The notes under the pieces are model-generated. The model did no database searches and had not been told where the DNA came from. It saw only the letters and a list, made by a program, of their open reading frames with translations. Both the position numbers and the translations under genes were made by a program. Below are positions 46,414 through 55,815 of a stretch of 64,000 nucleotides of DNA, one piece after another (within the stretch, counting starts at the first letter, position 1; every line of letters begins with the position of its first letter). Origin of the DNA: Flavobacteriaceae bacterium F08102 (GTDB taxonomy: Bacteria > Bacteroidota > Bacteroidia > Flavobacteriales > Flavobacteriaceae); the NCBI GenBank assembly GCA_023015935.1, contig JALKAY010000006.1:58066-122065 (forward strand), in the 5' to 3' direction.

Positions 46414-46835
46414 TGAAGCGGAATTGTATTTGGTTACTGAGTTTAGTGATTTTGGCAGCATGTCAAATGAAAGAGAAGAAGAGGGATCTGCCAGCACCTA
46501 AAATGTATGAGCCATCAGAAATGGCCTTACTGATGCGTCAGATGCATGCCTTAAATGAACAAGCGAAGGCTCAGATTGTTGCCGGAAAGGAAGTGGGGCT
46601 TTATCCAAAGGAATTGGCAAATTTACATTCAGCCGCAATGACCGATCCCAGTGAGCGCGATGCGGAATTTGATAGTTTAGCAGTGCGTTTTCTATATTAT
46701 CAAAAAAAGGCATTTGGCCCCCACACTGAAGAAACAAAAGTGAATTATAACAAGTCTATTGCGACATGTATTGCTTGCCATCAAACACGTTGCGTTGGAC
46801 CAATTCCTAAAATCAAAAAACTATTCATTGACTGA
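46413..46835 (+). CDS. Cytochrome c-like lipoprotein with one CxxCH motif
   Basis: 140 residues. The signal peptide ends at the lipobox LAAC (Cys16). A single covalent-haem motif CIACH occurs near the C-terminus (about residues 118-122) with a further cysteine shortly after (HQTRC). The rest is helical (MALLMRQMHALNEQAK), as in small c-type cytochromes. A methionine for the axial ligand is not obvious after the motif. It is translationally coupled to the DUF4920 gene and overlaps mnmD. A redox partner cannot be inferred. Confidence 0.78.
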   Translation: MKRNCIWLLSLVILAACQMKEKKRDLPAPKMYEPSEMALLMRQMHALNEQAKAQIVAGKEVGLYPKELANLHSAAMTDPSERDAEFDSLAVRFLYYQKKAFGPHTEETKVNYNKSIATCIACHQTRCVGPIPKIKKLFID

Positions 46836-47505
46836 GCTAAAACGAGAGATTATAGTTACTGCAGATGGTTCAACCACGATCCATATTCCTAAGTGGAATG
46901 AACAATACCATTCTATTCATGGAGCTGTTCAAGAAGCACGACATGTATATATTGAAATGGGGCTTCATTATCGGCTTCAACATGTTTTTAATAAACCTTT
47001 AGCTATTTTAGAAATTGGTTTAGGAACGGGGTTAAATGCAATGCTTACCCAAATGGAAGCGATTGATAGAAAACAATCCGTTTATTATGTAGGGGTAGAC
47101 GCCTTTCCTGTAAGGTTGAATGAATTGACCAATTTAAATTATGTAAATCAACTCGGAATAACAAAGCAAGCGTTATTCCATATCCATTCAACTCCATGGG
47201 AACAGGCATGTGTATTGAGTTCGTATTTTACCTTGCGAAAAACAAAGCAACTTTTTCAAAACCTTGAAATTGATCAGAAGTTTGACCTTGTCTATTACGA
47301 TGCATTTGGGGCTAGGGTTCAGCCAGAATTATGGACTGAATCAATGTTTTCAAAAATGTATAATTTCTTAAATATTGATGGGGTTTTAGTAACTTATGCA
47401 GCAAAAGGGTCTGTTCGAAGGGCTATGATTGAGGTTGGGTTTCAAGTAGAGCGCTTAAAAGGGCCTCCTGGTAAAAGAGAAATGTTACGAGGGATAAAAC
47501 GTTAA
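46828..47505 (+). CDS. mnmD: tRNA mnm5s2U biosynthesis methyltransferase domain protein MnmD
   Basis: 225 residues from a TTG at 46828; the family N-terminus (LKREIIVTADGSTTIHIPKW) begins a few codons later, and no ATG fits. An ATG at 46759 would add 23 residues inside the haem lipoprotein gene. The SAM motif is ILEIGLGTGLNAML; the DAFGARVQPELWT segment and GPPGKREMLRG are typical of MnmD. It methylates nm5s2U at the tRNA wobble position, the job of the MnmC methyltransferase half. It overlaps the preceding stop by 8 bases. Confidence 0.88.
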   Translation: MTELKREIIVTADGSTTIHIPKWNEQYHSIHGAVQEARHVYIEMGLHYRLQHVFNKPLAILEIGLGTGLNAMLTQMEAIDRKQSVYYVGVDAFPVRLNELTNLNYVNQLGITKQALFHIHSTPWEQACVLSSYFTLRKTKQLFQNLEIDQKFDLVYYDAFGARVQPELWTESMFSKMYNFLNIDGVLVTYAAKGSVRRAMIEVGFQVERLKGPPGKREMLRGIKR

Positions 47506-47943
47506 GAAAGAACCTTAATAATTTAGTTTTTGGTGGTCGTTAAGAGGGTTTTAATCTAATTTTTGCTCATTAAACAAGTGGTTTATATTGTTCGGATATT
47601 AATTAACTGACTGAAAATAAACGTATTAAATGTAATTGATTGAATTCTAAGTCACAATATTCAATAAATAGACAATTATTTGTAAATTTGTCTTTATCTT
47701 CAATCTCCCCGTGAATTATATGTTTTGAGAATGAAGTCCGTTGATTTGCAATTAATTATAAAGTAGTTTAAGGAAATAAAACTATCGAAATAATGAACAT
47801 ATGATAAAATATTACCTCCATTATTTTCTTTACGTACATGCAAAATTGCCGATTTTGGCGCCGATGGATAATGCATTTTTCCTAACTATCCTCAATAAAT
47901 CTACATCCCTTAATTACACTCAGGTTTAAAATCAAACATTATT
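47506..47943. other. Intergenic region upstream of the OmpA-family gene
   Basis: 438 AT-rich bases. TAAATTTG at 47683-47690 matches a -7 element but sits over 250 bases from the next ATG, implying a long leader if used. No gene recognised. Confidence 0.35.
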
Positions 47944-49539
47944 ATGAGAAAGATTATTACGCTAAGTTTATTGTTATGTGCTGCTATGTTATCTGCGCAG
48001 ACGACACCCGGTAAGCATAGTATTAAAATATTAGATGTAAATACAAAATATGCCGATTTCGGTTTGTCCTTTTTCGGTGATGACAAAGTTGTATTTGCTT
48101 CGCCTACTGAGAAAGTAAGTATCGTTCGAAAAGTATGGAGAGAAAATGATCAACCATACCTCGATTTGTTTATGGGTGATATTGATAGTACTGGGCAAAT
48201 TATTAATAAAAGACCGATTAAAGGTGATGTTAATAAAAAGTTACACGAGGCGATGGTCACGTTTACAAAGGATTATAAAACGGTTTATTTCAGCGCGAAT
48301 AATTATAATTCGAAAAATAAATCAGTAAAGAGTAGTAAAGGTTGGGATAATATCCAATTGTATAAGGCCGATGTAAATCCAGATAACACGTGGACTAACA
48401 TTGTTAAACTACCCTTTAACAGTGATGAATTTCAAACAGGTTTGCCAACGCTTAATGAGGATGAAACTAAAATGTATTTTGTGTCTGACCGACCTGGTTC
48501 TATTGGGAAAACAGATATTTATGTGGTAGATATTTATCCAGATGGAACCTATGGTGAGCCAAAAAATATGGGGCCCAGAATTAATACAGAAGAACGAGAA
48601 ATGTTTCCTCATATGGGAAAAGATAATATGTTGTATTTCTCTTCTAATGGACATCCGGGATATGGAAATTTAGACGTGTTTGTTACTAAAATTTATGACA
48701 ATACAGTATCAATCCCATTAAATTTAGAGGAGCCAATTAATAGTGAAAAGGACGATTTTTCTTATATAATGCGAACTGATAGGCAAGGGTATTTTTCTTC
48801 GAATAGATCGGAAGGAAAAGGCGATGATGACATCTATTCATTTATGGTGGATGAGCCTATATTTATTGAATGTTTACAGACCGTAAAAGGGGTCGTTAAA
48901 AATAGAGATACTGACGAACTTATTCCTGGTGCTTTGGTTACTATCTATGATAGTGAAGGAAATGTATTACAACAAACAGCGGCTGATGAAATTAACGCGA
49001 GCTATAGTTTTGATATACCTTGTAATGCTACCTTCAAGATAACATCTGTACAAGATGGGTTTGTTGCTGTTGAAGAGCAAATTAAGACAATAAACGATCT
49101 TGATGGCCCAGTCATTGAGCAGGATTTACTTATGTCGCCTGAATTTGTTATTGTTGGAGATGAGGTTTTAGTCAATATTAATAGAATTTATTTTGATTTT
49201 GATAAATCAAATATCAGAAAAGATGCCGCTGAACAACTCGATAGAGTAGTAGAAGTGATGAATAAATATCCTGAAATGAAAATCATGGCAAGCTCACATA
49301 CAGATTCAAGAGGTCCAAAAGCTTACAATATGAAGCTTTCAGAGCGAAGAGCAAAATCGACAGTAGATTATATCATCAGTAAAGGAATTGATGCGAGTCG
49401 AATTAAGAGTCAAGGTTTTGGGGAGTCAAAATTAGTCAATAAGTGTTCAGATGGCGTTCCTTGTAGTAAGGAAGAACATCAGCTAAATAGACGTACCGAA
49501 TTTAAAATTGATGGTACATTAAAAGTGAGGGCTAAATAA
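47944..49539 (+). CDS. OmpA-family outer-membrane-associated protein with PD40 repeats
   Basis: 531 residues. Signal peptide 1-19 (ends LSAQ). Residues about 90-300 hold PD40/beta-propeller-type repeats (MYFVSDRPGSIGKTDIYVVD, then LYFSSNGHPGYGNLDVFV). Next a carboxypeptidase-regulatory-like domain (KGVVKNRDTDELIPGALV), then a C-terminal OmpA domain (about 410-525) with FDFDKSNIRKDA, HTDSRGPKAYNMKLSERRA and NRRTEF. It binds peptidoglycan. Proteins of this layout are common in Bacteroidota and often sit beside PorP/SprF genes; here no such neighbour is present. Confidence 0.9.
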   Translation: MRKIITLSLLLCAAMLSAQTTPGKHSIKILDVNTKYADFGLSFFGDDKVVFASPTEKVSIVRKVWRENDQPYLDLFMGDIDSTGQIINKRPIKGDVNKKLHEAMVTFTKDYKTVYFSANNYNSKNKSVKSSKGWDNIQLYKADVNPDNTWTNIVKLPFNSDEFQTGLPTLNEDETKMYFVSDRPGSIGKTDIYVVDIYPDGTYGEPKNMGPRINTEEREMFPHMGKDNMLYFSSNGHPGYGNLDVFVTKIYDNTVSIPLNLEEPINSEKDDFSYIMRTDRQGYFSSNRSEGKGDDDIYSFMVDEPIFIECLQTVKGVVKNRDTDELIPGALVTIYDSEGNVLQQTAADEINASYSFDIPCNATFKITSVQDGFVAVEEQIKTINDLDGPVIEQDLLMSPEFVIVGDEVLVNINRIYFDFDKSNIRKDAAEQLDRVVEVMNKYPEMKIMASSHTDSRGPKAYNMKLSERRAKSTVDYIISKGIDASRIKSQGFGESKLVNKCSDGVPCSKEEHQLNRRTEFKIDGTLKVRAK

Positions 49540-49559
49540 GAAATGCCATGTAAAATAAG

Positions 49560-49598
49560 CCACTTTGTTCTGCAAATGATCAAAGTGGTTTTTTTTTT
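49560..49598 (+). terminator. Terminator after the OmpA-family gene
   Basis: CCACTTTG and CAAAGTGG form the stem around a 13-base loop, followed by T10 at 49589-49598. Confidence 0.85.
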
Positions 49599-49783
49599 AA
49601 TCAGGTGAATAGTAGGGCTAGAAAACATTTTCTTAGTGGACACAGTGATAGAATACGATCACAATGAGCTTAAATGTAAATGATCAGCTGAAAGTAAGCG
49701 ATTGGATAGTCCAAATTTTGAAAAGTAAAAAAGAAGGGCTTTCCCGCTAACCAGATATTGGGGTCACGTGGTGGTTGCAAATA

Positions 49784-49807
49784 AAAGCCAGCATTCCTGC
49801 TGGCTTT
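49784..49807 (-). terminator. Terminator downstream of the TonB receptor gene
   Basis: AAAGCCAGCA, loop TTCC, TGCTGGCTTT: perfect 10-base stem 18 bases past the end of the minus-strand gene at 49825; the U tract is short. Confidence 0.75.
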
Positions 49808-49824
49808 ATTGTTGTTAACTATTG

Positions 49825-52053
49825 TTAGAAGTTAATGCTGAGTTTTGCCCGTATGGCAAACGGTGTCCCTGGAGTAAAGTGAATTTCTTCAATGGGTGCT
49901 GGTTCATCAAATAAACGGCTTGTTGTAGCGAATTGTGTTTCTTTCCATTCGGTGTTAAAAACATTTTCAATGATGATCCCTAAATTCCACTGTTTCCATG
50001 AATAATTGATATTGAAATCAGAAATAAAATATCCATCCGCAATAATTGAATTATCTTCTGTTGCGGGGCGATTTCCTACATATCGATAGGAAATCCCACC
50101 ATAAAAGTTGCCTAAATTTTCAAAGGAAATTCCACCTGCCGAGGTTAGTTTTGGTGCCAAAGGGATGAAATCTTCTCCATCAGACGCTCCGGTGCTTCTG
50201 CCATGTGTGTAATTAATGTCGCTGTATAGATATAGCCAATCAAGGGCTTGATATCTTGCACTTAATTCGGCTCCTATTCGAGTAGTTTTACCGCTGGGTT
50301 CAAAGATGCCTGCATCACCGACATAGACAAATTCTTGATCCAATTTTAAGCTCCAAAGAGCTCCGTTTAGAACGAGATGACTGGTTGGCTTTACGATAAA
50401 GCCTAGGTCAATACCAATCGCTTTAGGTAGGATGTCTTCGATTTGATTAGCGATGATTACACGAGTGTCATTTGAATGGAACCCTATTCCCGATTTTAAA
50501 AATAGTTGCCAATGTTGATTTGGCGTGAAAATGGCATTGAATTTTGGACTAAATGCAACTTTTGAAGTGCTACTGTTTTGATAGGTATCTGGAATTTTAT
50601 TCAGGTAATCGAATTTAAAATAATCAATTCGTAAGGAAGGATTAAACTTCCATGTACCAGCCTTTAATTCCCCATTTAAGAACCCATAAAGATTTATTTC
50701 GTCAATATCGCCTAAGGAGCGGTTTTGAAGCGTTGTTTTTCGATGTAAGGTATTTGAGAGTTCGCTGTCCTTTGTTTGATCATATCTAAATCCGATTCCA
50801 GTATCATAGCTGAACCAAGTTGATTCCCCAAGCCCTTTACCGTTTTTCGAATATTGACTTTCGAGTCCCGCTAAAAATCGATTTTCTCTTTGATGAATTT
50901 GGTCACCATTTACGGGGTCTTCTAAGAAAAAGGTAAAATTTGAAAACAGTTCAAAAGCATATTTTGTTACATAGGCTTTCGTCTTTAGGAATGCATTATC
51001 TTTGAGGTATTGACGATGATTAATCCACAAATTAGATCTTGAGGTAGTACCACCTTCTGTATCATCAACCGCGCCGAATCGACCTATATTTCCATTGTCT
51101 ACTAGACGTTGAGGTATTTGTCCAGAGGCATCCCATTTGCTTTGGAAATGCGATAAGGTTAAGGTTAATTCTTGATTGTTTGGTAAGGCAGCGTTGTATC
51201 TCCCCATAAGGTTTATTCTGTTGAAATTTTGTGAAGTATCAAAAGGTCCATCGGTAAGGGAAAGTTCAGTGGCAATATAGGAATTGCTGTTTTCCGTACT
51301 CGATAAACTCAGCATGGCAACCAACCGTTTAGTGTCAAATTGTCCTAACTCCAAAGAGATCAGATTTTGTTCTAAGGTTTTTTGGAGCCTTAAATCGACA
51401 TATCCAGCAGTGGTAAAATTACCTTGGTCAAAATAGTATGGTCCTTTTCCGAAATTTACTTTTTCTATGGTCTCTGGAATGACAAAATGCAAGTCCGCAT
51501 AGCCTTGACCATGTGCATGAGAAACCATGTTTACTGGCATGCCTTCTACACTAATAGCGACATCAGTTCCGTGGTCAACGTCAAATCCGCGTATGAACAA
51601 TTGTTCGGCCTTACCTCCTCCTGCATGTTGTCCTATGATTAGTCCAGGAACTTTTTGTAGGATTTCTTGAGAGGACTTTACAGGGGTTAGGCTGAGATCT
51701 ACGTTTGTAATTTGACTTAAGATATTTTGTCGTGTGATCAACGTAATTTGATCTAAAGAGATGGATTGTTCTTGTAGTTCAACAGTGATCAACGTATTAA
51801 ACTGAGTCTCTTTTACGGTTATTTCTTGAAATTCATATCCCAAGCTAGAGAAACTTATTTTATCAGTAACTTTTGCATTCCGTAATGTGAACATCCCAAG
51901 ATGATCCGTATGACTGTGTTCTCCAGAACGTTGATTTATGACAGCAACTCCTTCTAAGGGTTTTTGCTGTTGATTTAGAACCTTTCCGCGTATTGTTTGT
52001 GCAGAAAGACTCCCAGAAGCTAGCATTAAAAATGCTATAAATATATTTTTCAT
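49825..52053 (-). CDS. TonB-dependent outer-membrane receptor, probably for a metal ion
   Basis: 742 residues. Signal peptide 1-18 (LSAQ), a carboxypeptidase-like regulatory domain (IRGKVLNQQQKPLEGVAVIN), then a plug domain with GQHAGGGKAEQLFIRGFDVDHGTD and the segment NMVSHAHGQGYADLHF. The beta-barrel ends in ...RAKLSINF with a terminal Phe. The His-rich plug segment is shared by receptors I associate with zinc or nickel-type uptake. A His-rich membrane-protein gene lies upstream in the same direction, which supports metal import. No regulator site was identified. Confidence 0.88.
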   Translation of the reverse strand: MKNIFIAFLMLASGSLSAQTIRGKVLNQQQKPLEGVAVINQRSGEHSHTDHLGMFTLRNAKVTDKISFSSLGYEFQEITVKETQFNTLITVELQEQSISLDQITLITRQNILSQITNVDLSLTPVKSSQEILQKVPGLIIGQHAGGGKAEQLFIRGFDVDHGTDVAISVEGMPVNMVSHAHGQGYADLHFVIPETIEKVNFGKGPYYFDQGNFTTAGYVDLRLQKTLEQNLISLELGQFDTKRLVAMLSLSSTENSNSYIATELSLTDGPFDTSQNFNRINLMGRYNAALPNNQELTLTLSHFQSKWDASGQIPQRLVDNGNIGRFGAVDDTEGGTTSRSNLWINHRQYLKDNAFLKTKAYVTKYAFELFSNFTFFLEDPVNGDQIHQRENRFLAGLESQYSKNGKGLGESTWFSYDTGIGFRYDQTKDSELSNTLHRKTTLQNRSLGDIDEINLYGFLNGELKAGTWKFNPSLRIDYFKFDYLNKIPDTYQNSSTSKVAFSPKFNAIFTPNQHWQLFLKSGIGFHSNDTRVIIANQIEDILPKAIGIDLGFIVKPTSHLVLNGALWSLKLDQEFVYVGDAGIFEPSGKTTRIGAELSARYQALDWLYLYSDINYTHGRSTGASDGEDFIPLAPKLTSAGGISFENLGNFYGGISYRYVGNRPATEDNSIIADGYFISDFNINYSWKQWNLGIIIENVFNTEWKETQFATTSRLFDEPAPIEEIHFTPGTPFAIRAKLSINF

Positions 52054-52234
52054 CGATAATAGATTAAAAATGAATAGTATTGAAAATTATTTTATCCGAC
52101 GTAGGGTGATTCTGAGCCATAAAACGTCTAGTCAATGCAGTGAAATTCCAACTCGTCGTATAGAGAGGTGCGAGAAGTTAGCATTGTGCGTTGATTTACG
52201 TAATTAATTACGAAGCGTTTTGTAGGTCAGTATT

Positions 52235-52744
52235 TTAGATTAAAAATGAATCTGGTGGAGGAGTTAATACTTCTAAAAAGATGTTTTTGTAAAATCCATG
52301 GGTATGATTGCCTTTTAATTTTTCAAGGGATAGAGTGATATTAACAGTGTGTTGTGTATCTGGAGGAACGTGTTTGTCTAGTTCAGTTTGCCTCGTAAAG
52401 TCATCTGGAGTGTCTTGAGAAGTATCCATTTGAAAAAGGGCACTTAAAAATTCAAGGAATTTATGAGCATGATCGTACTTCTTATGGTGCGTATGGTGAG
52501 TGTGCTGGGTACCTTCGTGCGTATGGTCATGATGTGATTTTGTTGTGGAATGATGGTCCTGAGTCAATGAATGCGCTCCATGGGAACCGTGGGAATGGTT
52601 TAAAGAAATTGAGGAAACAAGATGACTTATGGTATGGGCTAAGTTCAATATGGGTTCGCGTAACGGCACCATAAGATATCCTACGATGAGTCCTGTAAGA
52701 AGAAGTCGTGTGAAGGAAGTTTTATGATGTTGTGTTAAAATCAA
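52235..52744 (-). CDS. Histidine-rich membrane-anchored protein upstream of the TonB receptor
   Basis: 169 residues. A hydrophobic segment at about 12-30 (LLLTGLIVGYLMVPL) anchors it. The middle is packed with histidines: NHSHGSHGAH (about 49-58), DHHSTTKSHHDHTH (about 63-76), then THHTHHKKYDHAH. These are typical Zn/Ni/Cu-binding arrays. The C-terminal 60 residues are soluble without a motif I recognise. Direction and position before the TonB receptor (182 bases) suggest one metal-uptake unit. Confidence 0.75.
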   Translation of the reverse strand: MILTQHHKTSFTRLLLTGLIVGYLMVPLREPILNLAHTISHLVSSISLNHSHGSHGAHSLTQDHHSTTKSHHDHTHEGTQHTHHTHHKKYDHAHKFLEFLSALFQMDTSQDTPDDFTRQTELDKHVPPDTQHTVNITLSLEKLKGNHTHGFYKNIFLEVLTPPPDSFLI

Positions 52745-52933
52745 ATTTCGAATACGTTGACGATTTGAAAAGCAAATCTATCAATACTTACGAAATTTTA
52801 TAAGGAAAGGATTTTATTATTTTTCATTTTATATGAATTGATTAACAGAGAATCGAGAAACGTTTCACGGGTTGTAAATTGTTAATTCTAACTAATTGAA
52901 AATAAAGATGTTTCTGTTGTGTAAAAAGGTTAA

Positions 52934-53334
52934 TTAAATCGTGAAAATTAAGAGCATTTTGGATACATTTTTTACAACCTCATGAGGAGTTTTAATTCGT
53001 ATAAATTCAGGACCATTAATAAGTGCAGGATGGATAAAGGTTTCTGGGTGGTTTTGAAGTGTCTTAATAGCATCTTCCGTACTTAAGTCAGCGTTAGGAT
53101 TATCCTGAATTTTCTTTAATTCAGGATGTTCCTTTTCTATTAAATCCATAATCTTGCAATGCAATTTCTCGGCTATTTCTACCCATTGAATTCCTGTGAC
53201 CTTTGTTTTGAAATGTTGATGCCCCCTATTTTTGATTAGCTACTTCGACATGGGCATAGATTTGTTTGCCAATAGAATTTTTATTATTTCAGATTAAAAT
53301 AATCTCTTTTTTTATCAATAGCAAAAGCGCCCAT
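52934..53334 (-). pseudogene. ArsC/Spx-like thioredoxin-fold protein, frameshifted
   Basis: The remnant starts at ATG 53334 (MGAFAIDKKRDYFN) in one frame, continues in a second with NSIGKQIYAHVEVANQK, and in a third with FKTKVTGIQWVEIAEKL through NPNADLSTEDAIKTLQNHPE and INGPEFIRIKTPHEV. Joined, they give about 133 codons, the usual size of small ArsC/Spx-related proteins of Flavobacteriia. At least two frameshifts separate the pieces, so it is probably dead. The last piece alone (76 codons, TTG start) would lack the N-terminal half of the fold. Confidence 0.7.
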
Positions 53335-53443
53335 ACCTTAGATATAAAAAGTAAGTAGCTTTAGTGACATCTCTTTCTGTTTTAATGTTGCTGTAACCAT
53401 AGGGATCATCGCCTTCTGTCGAATTTTTAACTAATATTTACCC

Positions 53444-54394
53444 TTAGTTTTCCCCTTCTTTAAGTCTACTTTCCCATTGATTATCGATATATTCCCAAGA
53501 AATCTGCTCTTTTTTCACATGAATTATCATAAAACCTTCTTCGTCGTAATGTACCCCATCATGCCTGTCGTCCATTCTTCTCCAACTAGGTCTTCCTGCT
53601 ACAGATCCACCAGTGATAAAACGCGTTCTGTTTTGAAGATTAAGATCTTCGAGCCAATGCAAGTGTCCCTGAAGGACTAATTTTAGATTTAGGTTATTAA
53701 ACATTTTTAATATTTCGTCTCGGTTGTATATCCAAAGATTATTAGGAACTTGTTTTATTTTGTTTTTTTTCGGATAACGTTGGTTATACGTTGAGATAAA
53801 AGGAATGTGTGTAGTGATAACTACGGGCGTGTTTTCATCCAATTTCGCTAGGTCCTTTTTTAACCATTGTTTTTGTTCTTCGTCAATTAATCCAATGTAT
53901 CGTTGATCTTTTTCTTCAATAGAGCACAATGAAATAAAATGCCATCCTTTGTGGTTAAAAGAATAATACCTTTTTCCAAGATAGCGTTCATACATACCGT
54001 ATTTATAATCTGGATGATTTTTATTAATATCACTTTCTTTATAAATTCCAAATAATTCGTGATTTCCTATGGTATTATACACTGGAACATTTATTTTTTT
54101 TATGGCTGTACTATATGCTTGAAAAAGAGAATCAGACCGGTTAAAATTTCCGCGAAGTACATCGTATACCAAATCACCACCAGTAATAACAAAATCAATA
54201 TTTAGTTTGTTTATCGAATCGATTACTTTATTAAATGCTTCTTGTGCACCGCGTTCTGGCTGTAAGTGAATATCAGTAATAAAAACAAAGGAAAAGTCTT
54301 GCGGGTTTGTGACCGATGAACTGGATGTAGCGTTGTTTTGAGCATTCAGATGTATAGTAAGGAAAATGAATGCGATTGTCAATATAGTTTTCAT
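53444..54394 (-). CDS. Exported calcineurin-like metallophosphoesterase
   Basis: 316 residues with a signal peptide (1-18, ends LNAQ). All metallophosphoesterase blocks are present: ITDIHLQPE (D-x-H), VITGGDLVYD (GD), NTIGNHELFG (GNHE), VVITTHIPF (H) and LQGHLHWLED (GHxH). It hydrolyses a phosphomono- or diester in the periplasm; substrate unknown. It lies 11 bases past the second phosphatase gene and is the last gene of the FecI-FecR-SusCD-phosphatase block. Confidence 0.92.
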   Translation of the reverse strand: MKTILTIAFIFLTIHLNAQNNATSSSSVTNPQDFSFVFITDIHLQPERGAQEAFNKVIDSINKLNIDFVITGGDLVYDVLRGNFNRSDSLFQAYSTAIKKINVPVYNTIGNHELFGIYKESDINKNHPDYKYGMYERYLGKRYYSFNHKGWHFISLCSIEEKDQRYIGLIDEEQKQWLKKDLAKLDENTPVVITTHIPFISTYNQRYPKKNKIKQVPNNLWIYNRDEILKMFNNLNLKLVLQGHLHWLEDLNLQNRTRFITGGSVAGRPSWRRMDDRHDGVHYDEEGFMIIHVKKEQISWEYIDNQWESRLKEGEN

Positions 54395-54405
54395 ATGTTA
54401 GTTTT

Positions 54406-55758
54406 TTATTTTTTTTTAAGGTATTTGTTTTTGTCTGCTTCATAAGTTTCAACGAGTTCCTTATCGTATCTTTCTTCGAAGTTCTTTGTTGGAATAAGTG
54501 ATTCTGGGGGAAGGTTAGTGGTTTCTACAAATTGCATTTGACCTTGTTTATTTTTGGTAATGGTAAATGAATCATATATTTCACCTAAAACCGTTTTTGA
54601 CACATAGTTTAATTGGTTTTCTGAAACATGTATTTCTTGATAGAGTTGCATCGACGTGCCCGCGCGCTCGATCCAATCACTAAATTGGATAGCATTTTGG
54701 TAAGGCCCTGCAACAGAAACGGCATAGATTGGGAAATCTGCGCCCATTCTTCCTCGAGCGTATACATGTTCATGCCCTGTTAGAACCATGGCAACATTAT
54801 ATTTTTCTACCAGTGCTTTTATTTCAGGAAAACGAACGCTTGGCGGACGATTTCTTGCTAACCCAGCCATCGCATGATGGAACGTAACGAAAATCCAATC
54901 GCCTTTAAATTCTTTCAGAATTTTCTCTAGCCAATCATAGGTTTCTTTCCGTTGTTCTTGTGTTAATTTAACAGTAGAATCTAATGAAATCACCCTGATG
55001 TTATTGTAATCGATAAAATATGTTTGTCCTTTTTGTCCACTGGGCCCATTTTCTGGGAAGGAAAAATTTAGGTGCCAGAGCGGTGCAATTTCTCTAGTTT
55101 TTGAATTATCCCATTTATGTTCATGGTTTCCTGGCGTTGCAATGGTTGGTATATGTTGGAATGCCCATCCTCCGGCCGGAAAAAATTCATTCCAGTTTTC
55201 TTTGTTTAGGCCTCCTCGATGTATTAAATCTCCTGCAAACAGCATAAATTTAGCATCCGGATTTGCTAGAACAGCTTGTCTTATGGTTCGACTTCCCAAT
55301 GAATAAATATATCGTTGAACATCGCCAAAGTATAAAAAGGTAAAGGGTTCCTTTTGACCAGTTGCCGTTTTGAATTCAGACCATTCTGACCATAAGTCTT
55401 CATTTCCAACGCGGTATGAATAGGTGGTGTTGGATGTTAAATTTTCTAGATTAACACTGTGGTAGTACCAAAGACCATCTTCAGACCTTAAAGAGTCTGT
55501 AGTTGCCTGTTGTTTTTGCACGCTTTTTTCGAAGAATGGTGAGGCTGTAGCTACCGTAAACTCAATATAGCTTTTTGGTGATAAAGCCCTGGTTCTCCAT
55601 GAAATTGCTTGGCTATGTGTGGGTGAAGTTTTCCAAGATAATTTAATGTGATGTGGCAATTGCTCTAAAAGACTATTGTTGTACCTAGCGCTTTCTTGTC
55701 CTTGACAATGGAGTGAAAGTATGAGGAAATTTAGTAAGAGAATGTGTAGTTTATTCAT
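54406..55758 (-). CDS. Purple-acid-phosphatase-like metallophosphoesterase with N-terminal FN3 domain
   Basis: 450 residues from the ATG at 55758 (MNKLHILLLNFLILSLHCQGQ); the frame is open to 55788 but that start adds residues before the signal peptide. An N-terminal Fn3-like domain (about 35-125) with IKLSWKTSPTHSQAISWRT precedes the catalytic domain. Metal motifs: FLYFGDVQ, MLFAGDLIHRGG, PTIATPGNHEHKWD, FVTFHHAMAG and VMVLTGHEHVYARG. This is the layout of purple acid phosphatases. It follows susD across a hairpin, so it may be read at reduced level from the SusCD promoter. Confidence 0.92.
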   Translation of the reverse strand: MNKLHILLLNFLILSLHCQGQESARYNNSLLEQLPHHIKLSWKTSPTHSQAISWRTRALSPKSYIEFTVATASPFFEKSVQKQQATTDSLRSEDGLWYYHSVNLENLTSNTTYSYRVGNEDLWSEWSEFKTATGQKEPFTFLYFGDVQRYIYSLGSRTIRQAVLANPDAKFMLFAGDLIHRGGLNKENWNEFFPAGGWAFQHIPTIATPGNHEHKWDNSKTREIAPLWHLNFSFPENGPSGQKGQTYFIDYNNIRVISLDSTVKLTQEQRKETYDWLEKILKEFKGDWIFVTFHHAMAGLARNRPPSVRFPEIKALVEKYNVAMVLTGHEHVYARGRMGADFPIYAVSVAGPYQNAIQFSDWIERAGTSMQLYQEIHVSENQLNYVSKTVLGEIYDSFTITKNKQGQMQFVETTNLPPESLIPTKNFEERYDKELVETYEADKNKYLKKK

Positions 55759-55773
55759 TTTTAGAAAGGTATC

Positions 55774-55809
55774 AAAAAGCCTTTTCACCTAAAGATGAAA
55801 AGGCTTTTT
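55774..55809 (-). terminator. Hairpin between susD and the phosphatase genes
   Basis: AAAAAGCCTTTTCA, loop CCTAAAGA, TGAAAAGGCTTTTT: a perfect 14-base stem. The minus-strand transcript ends it in U5, so it could terminate or attenuate after susD; in Sus-type loci such hairpins often give graded expression. Confidence 0.75.
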
Positions 55810-55815
55810 TGGGGT

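Noticed and set aside
53341..53443. Open stretch of about 33 codons (GDDPYGYSNIKTERDVTKAT) between the phosphoesterase stop and the ArsC-like remnant
   Set aside because: Protein-like in feel but too short, with no start and no family that I recognise; may be another remnant, not annotated.
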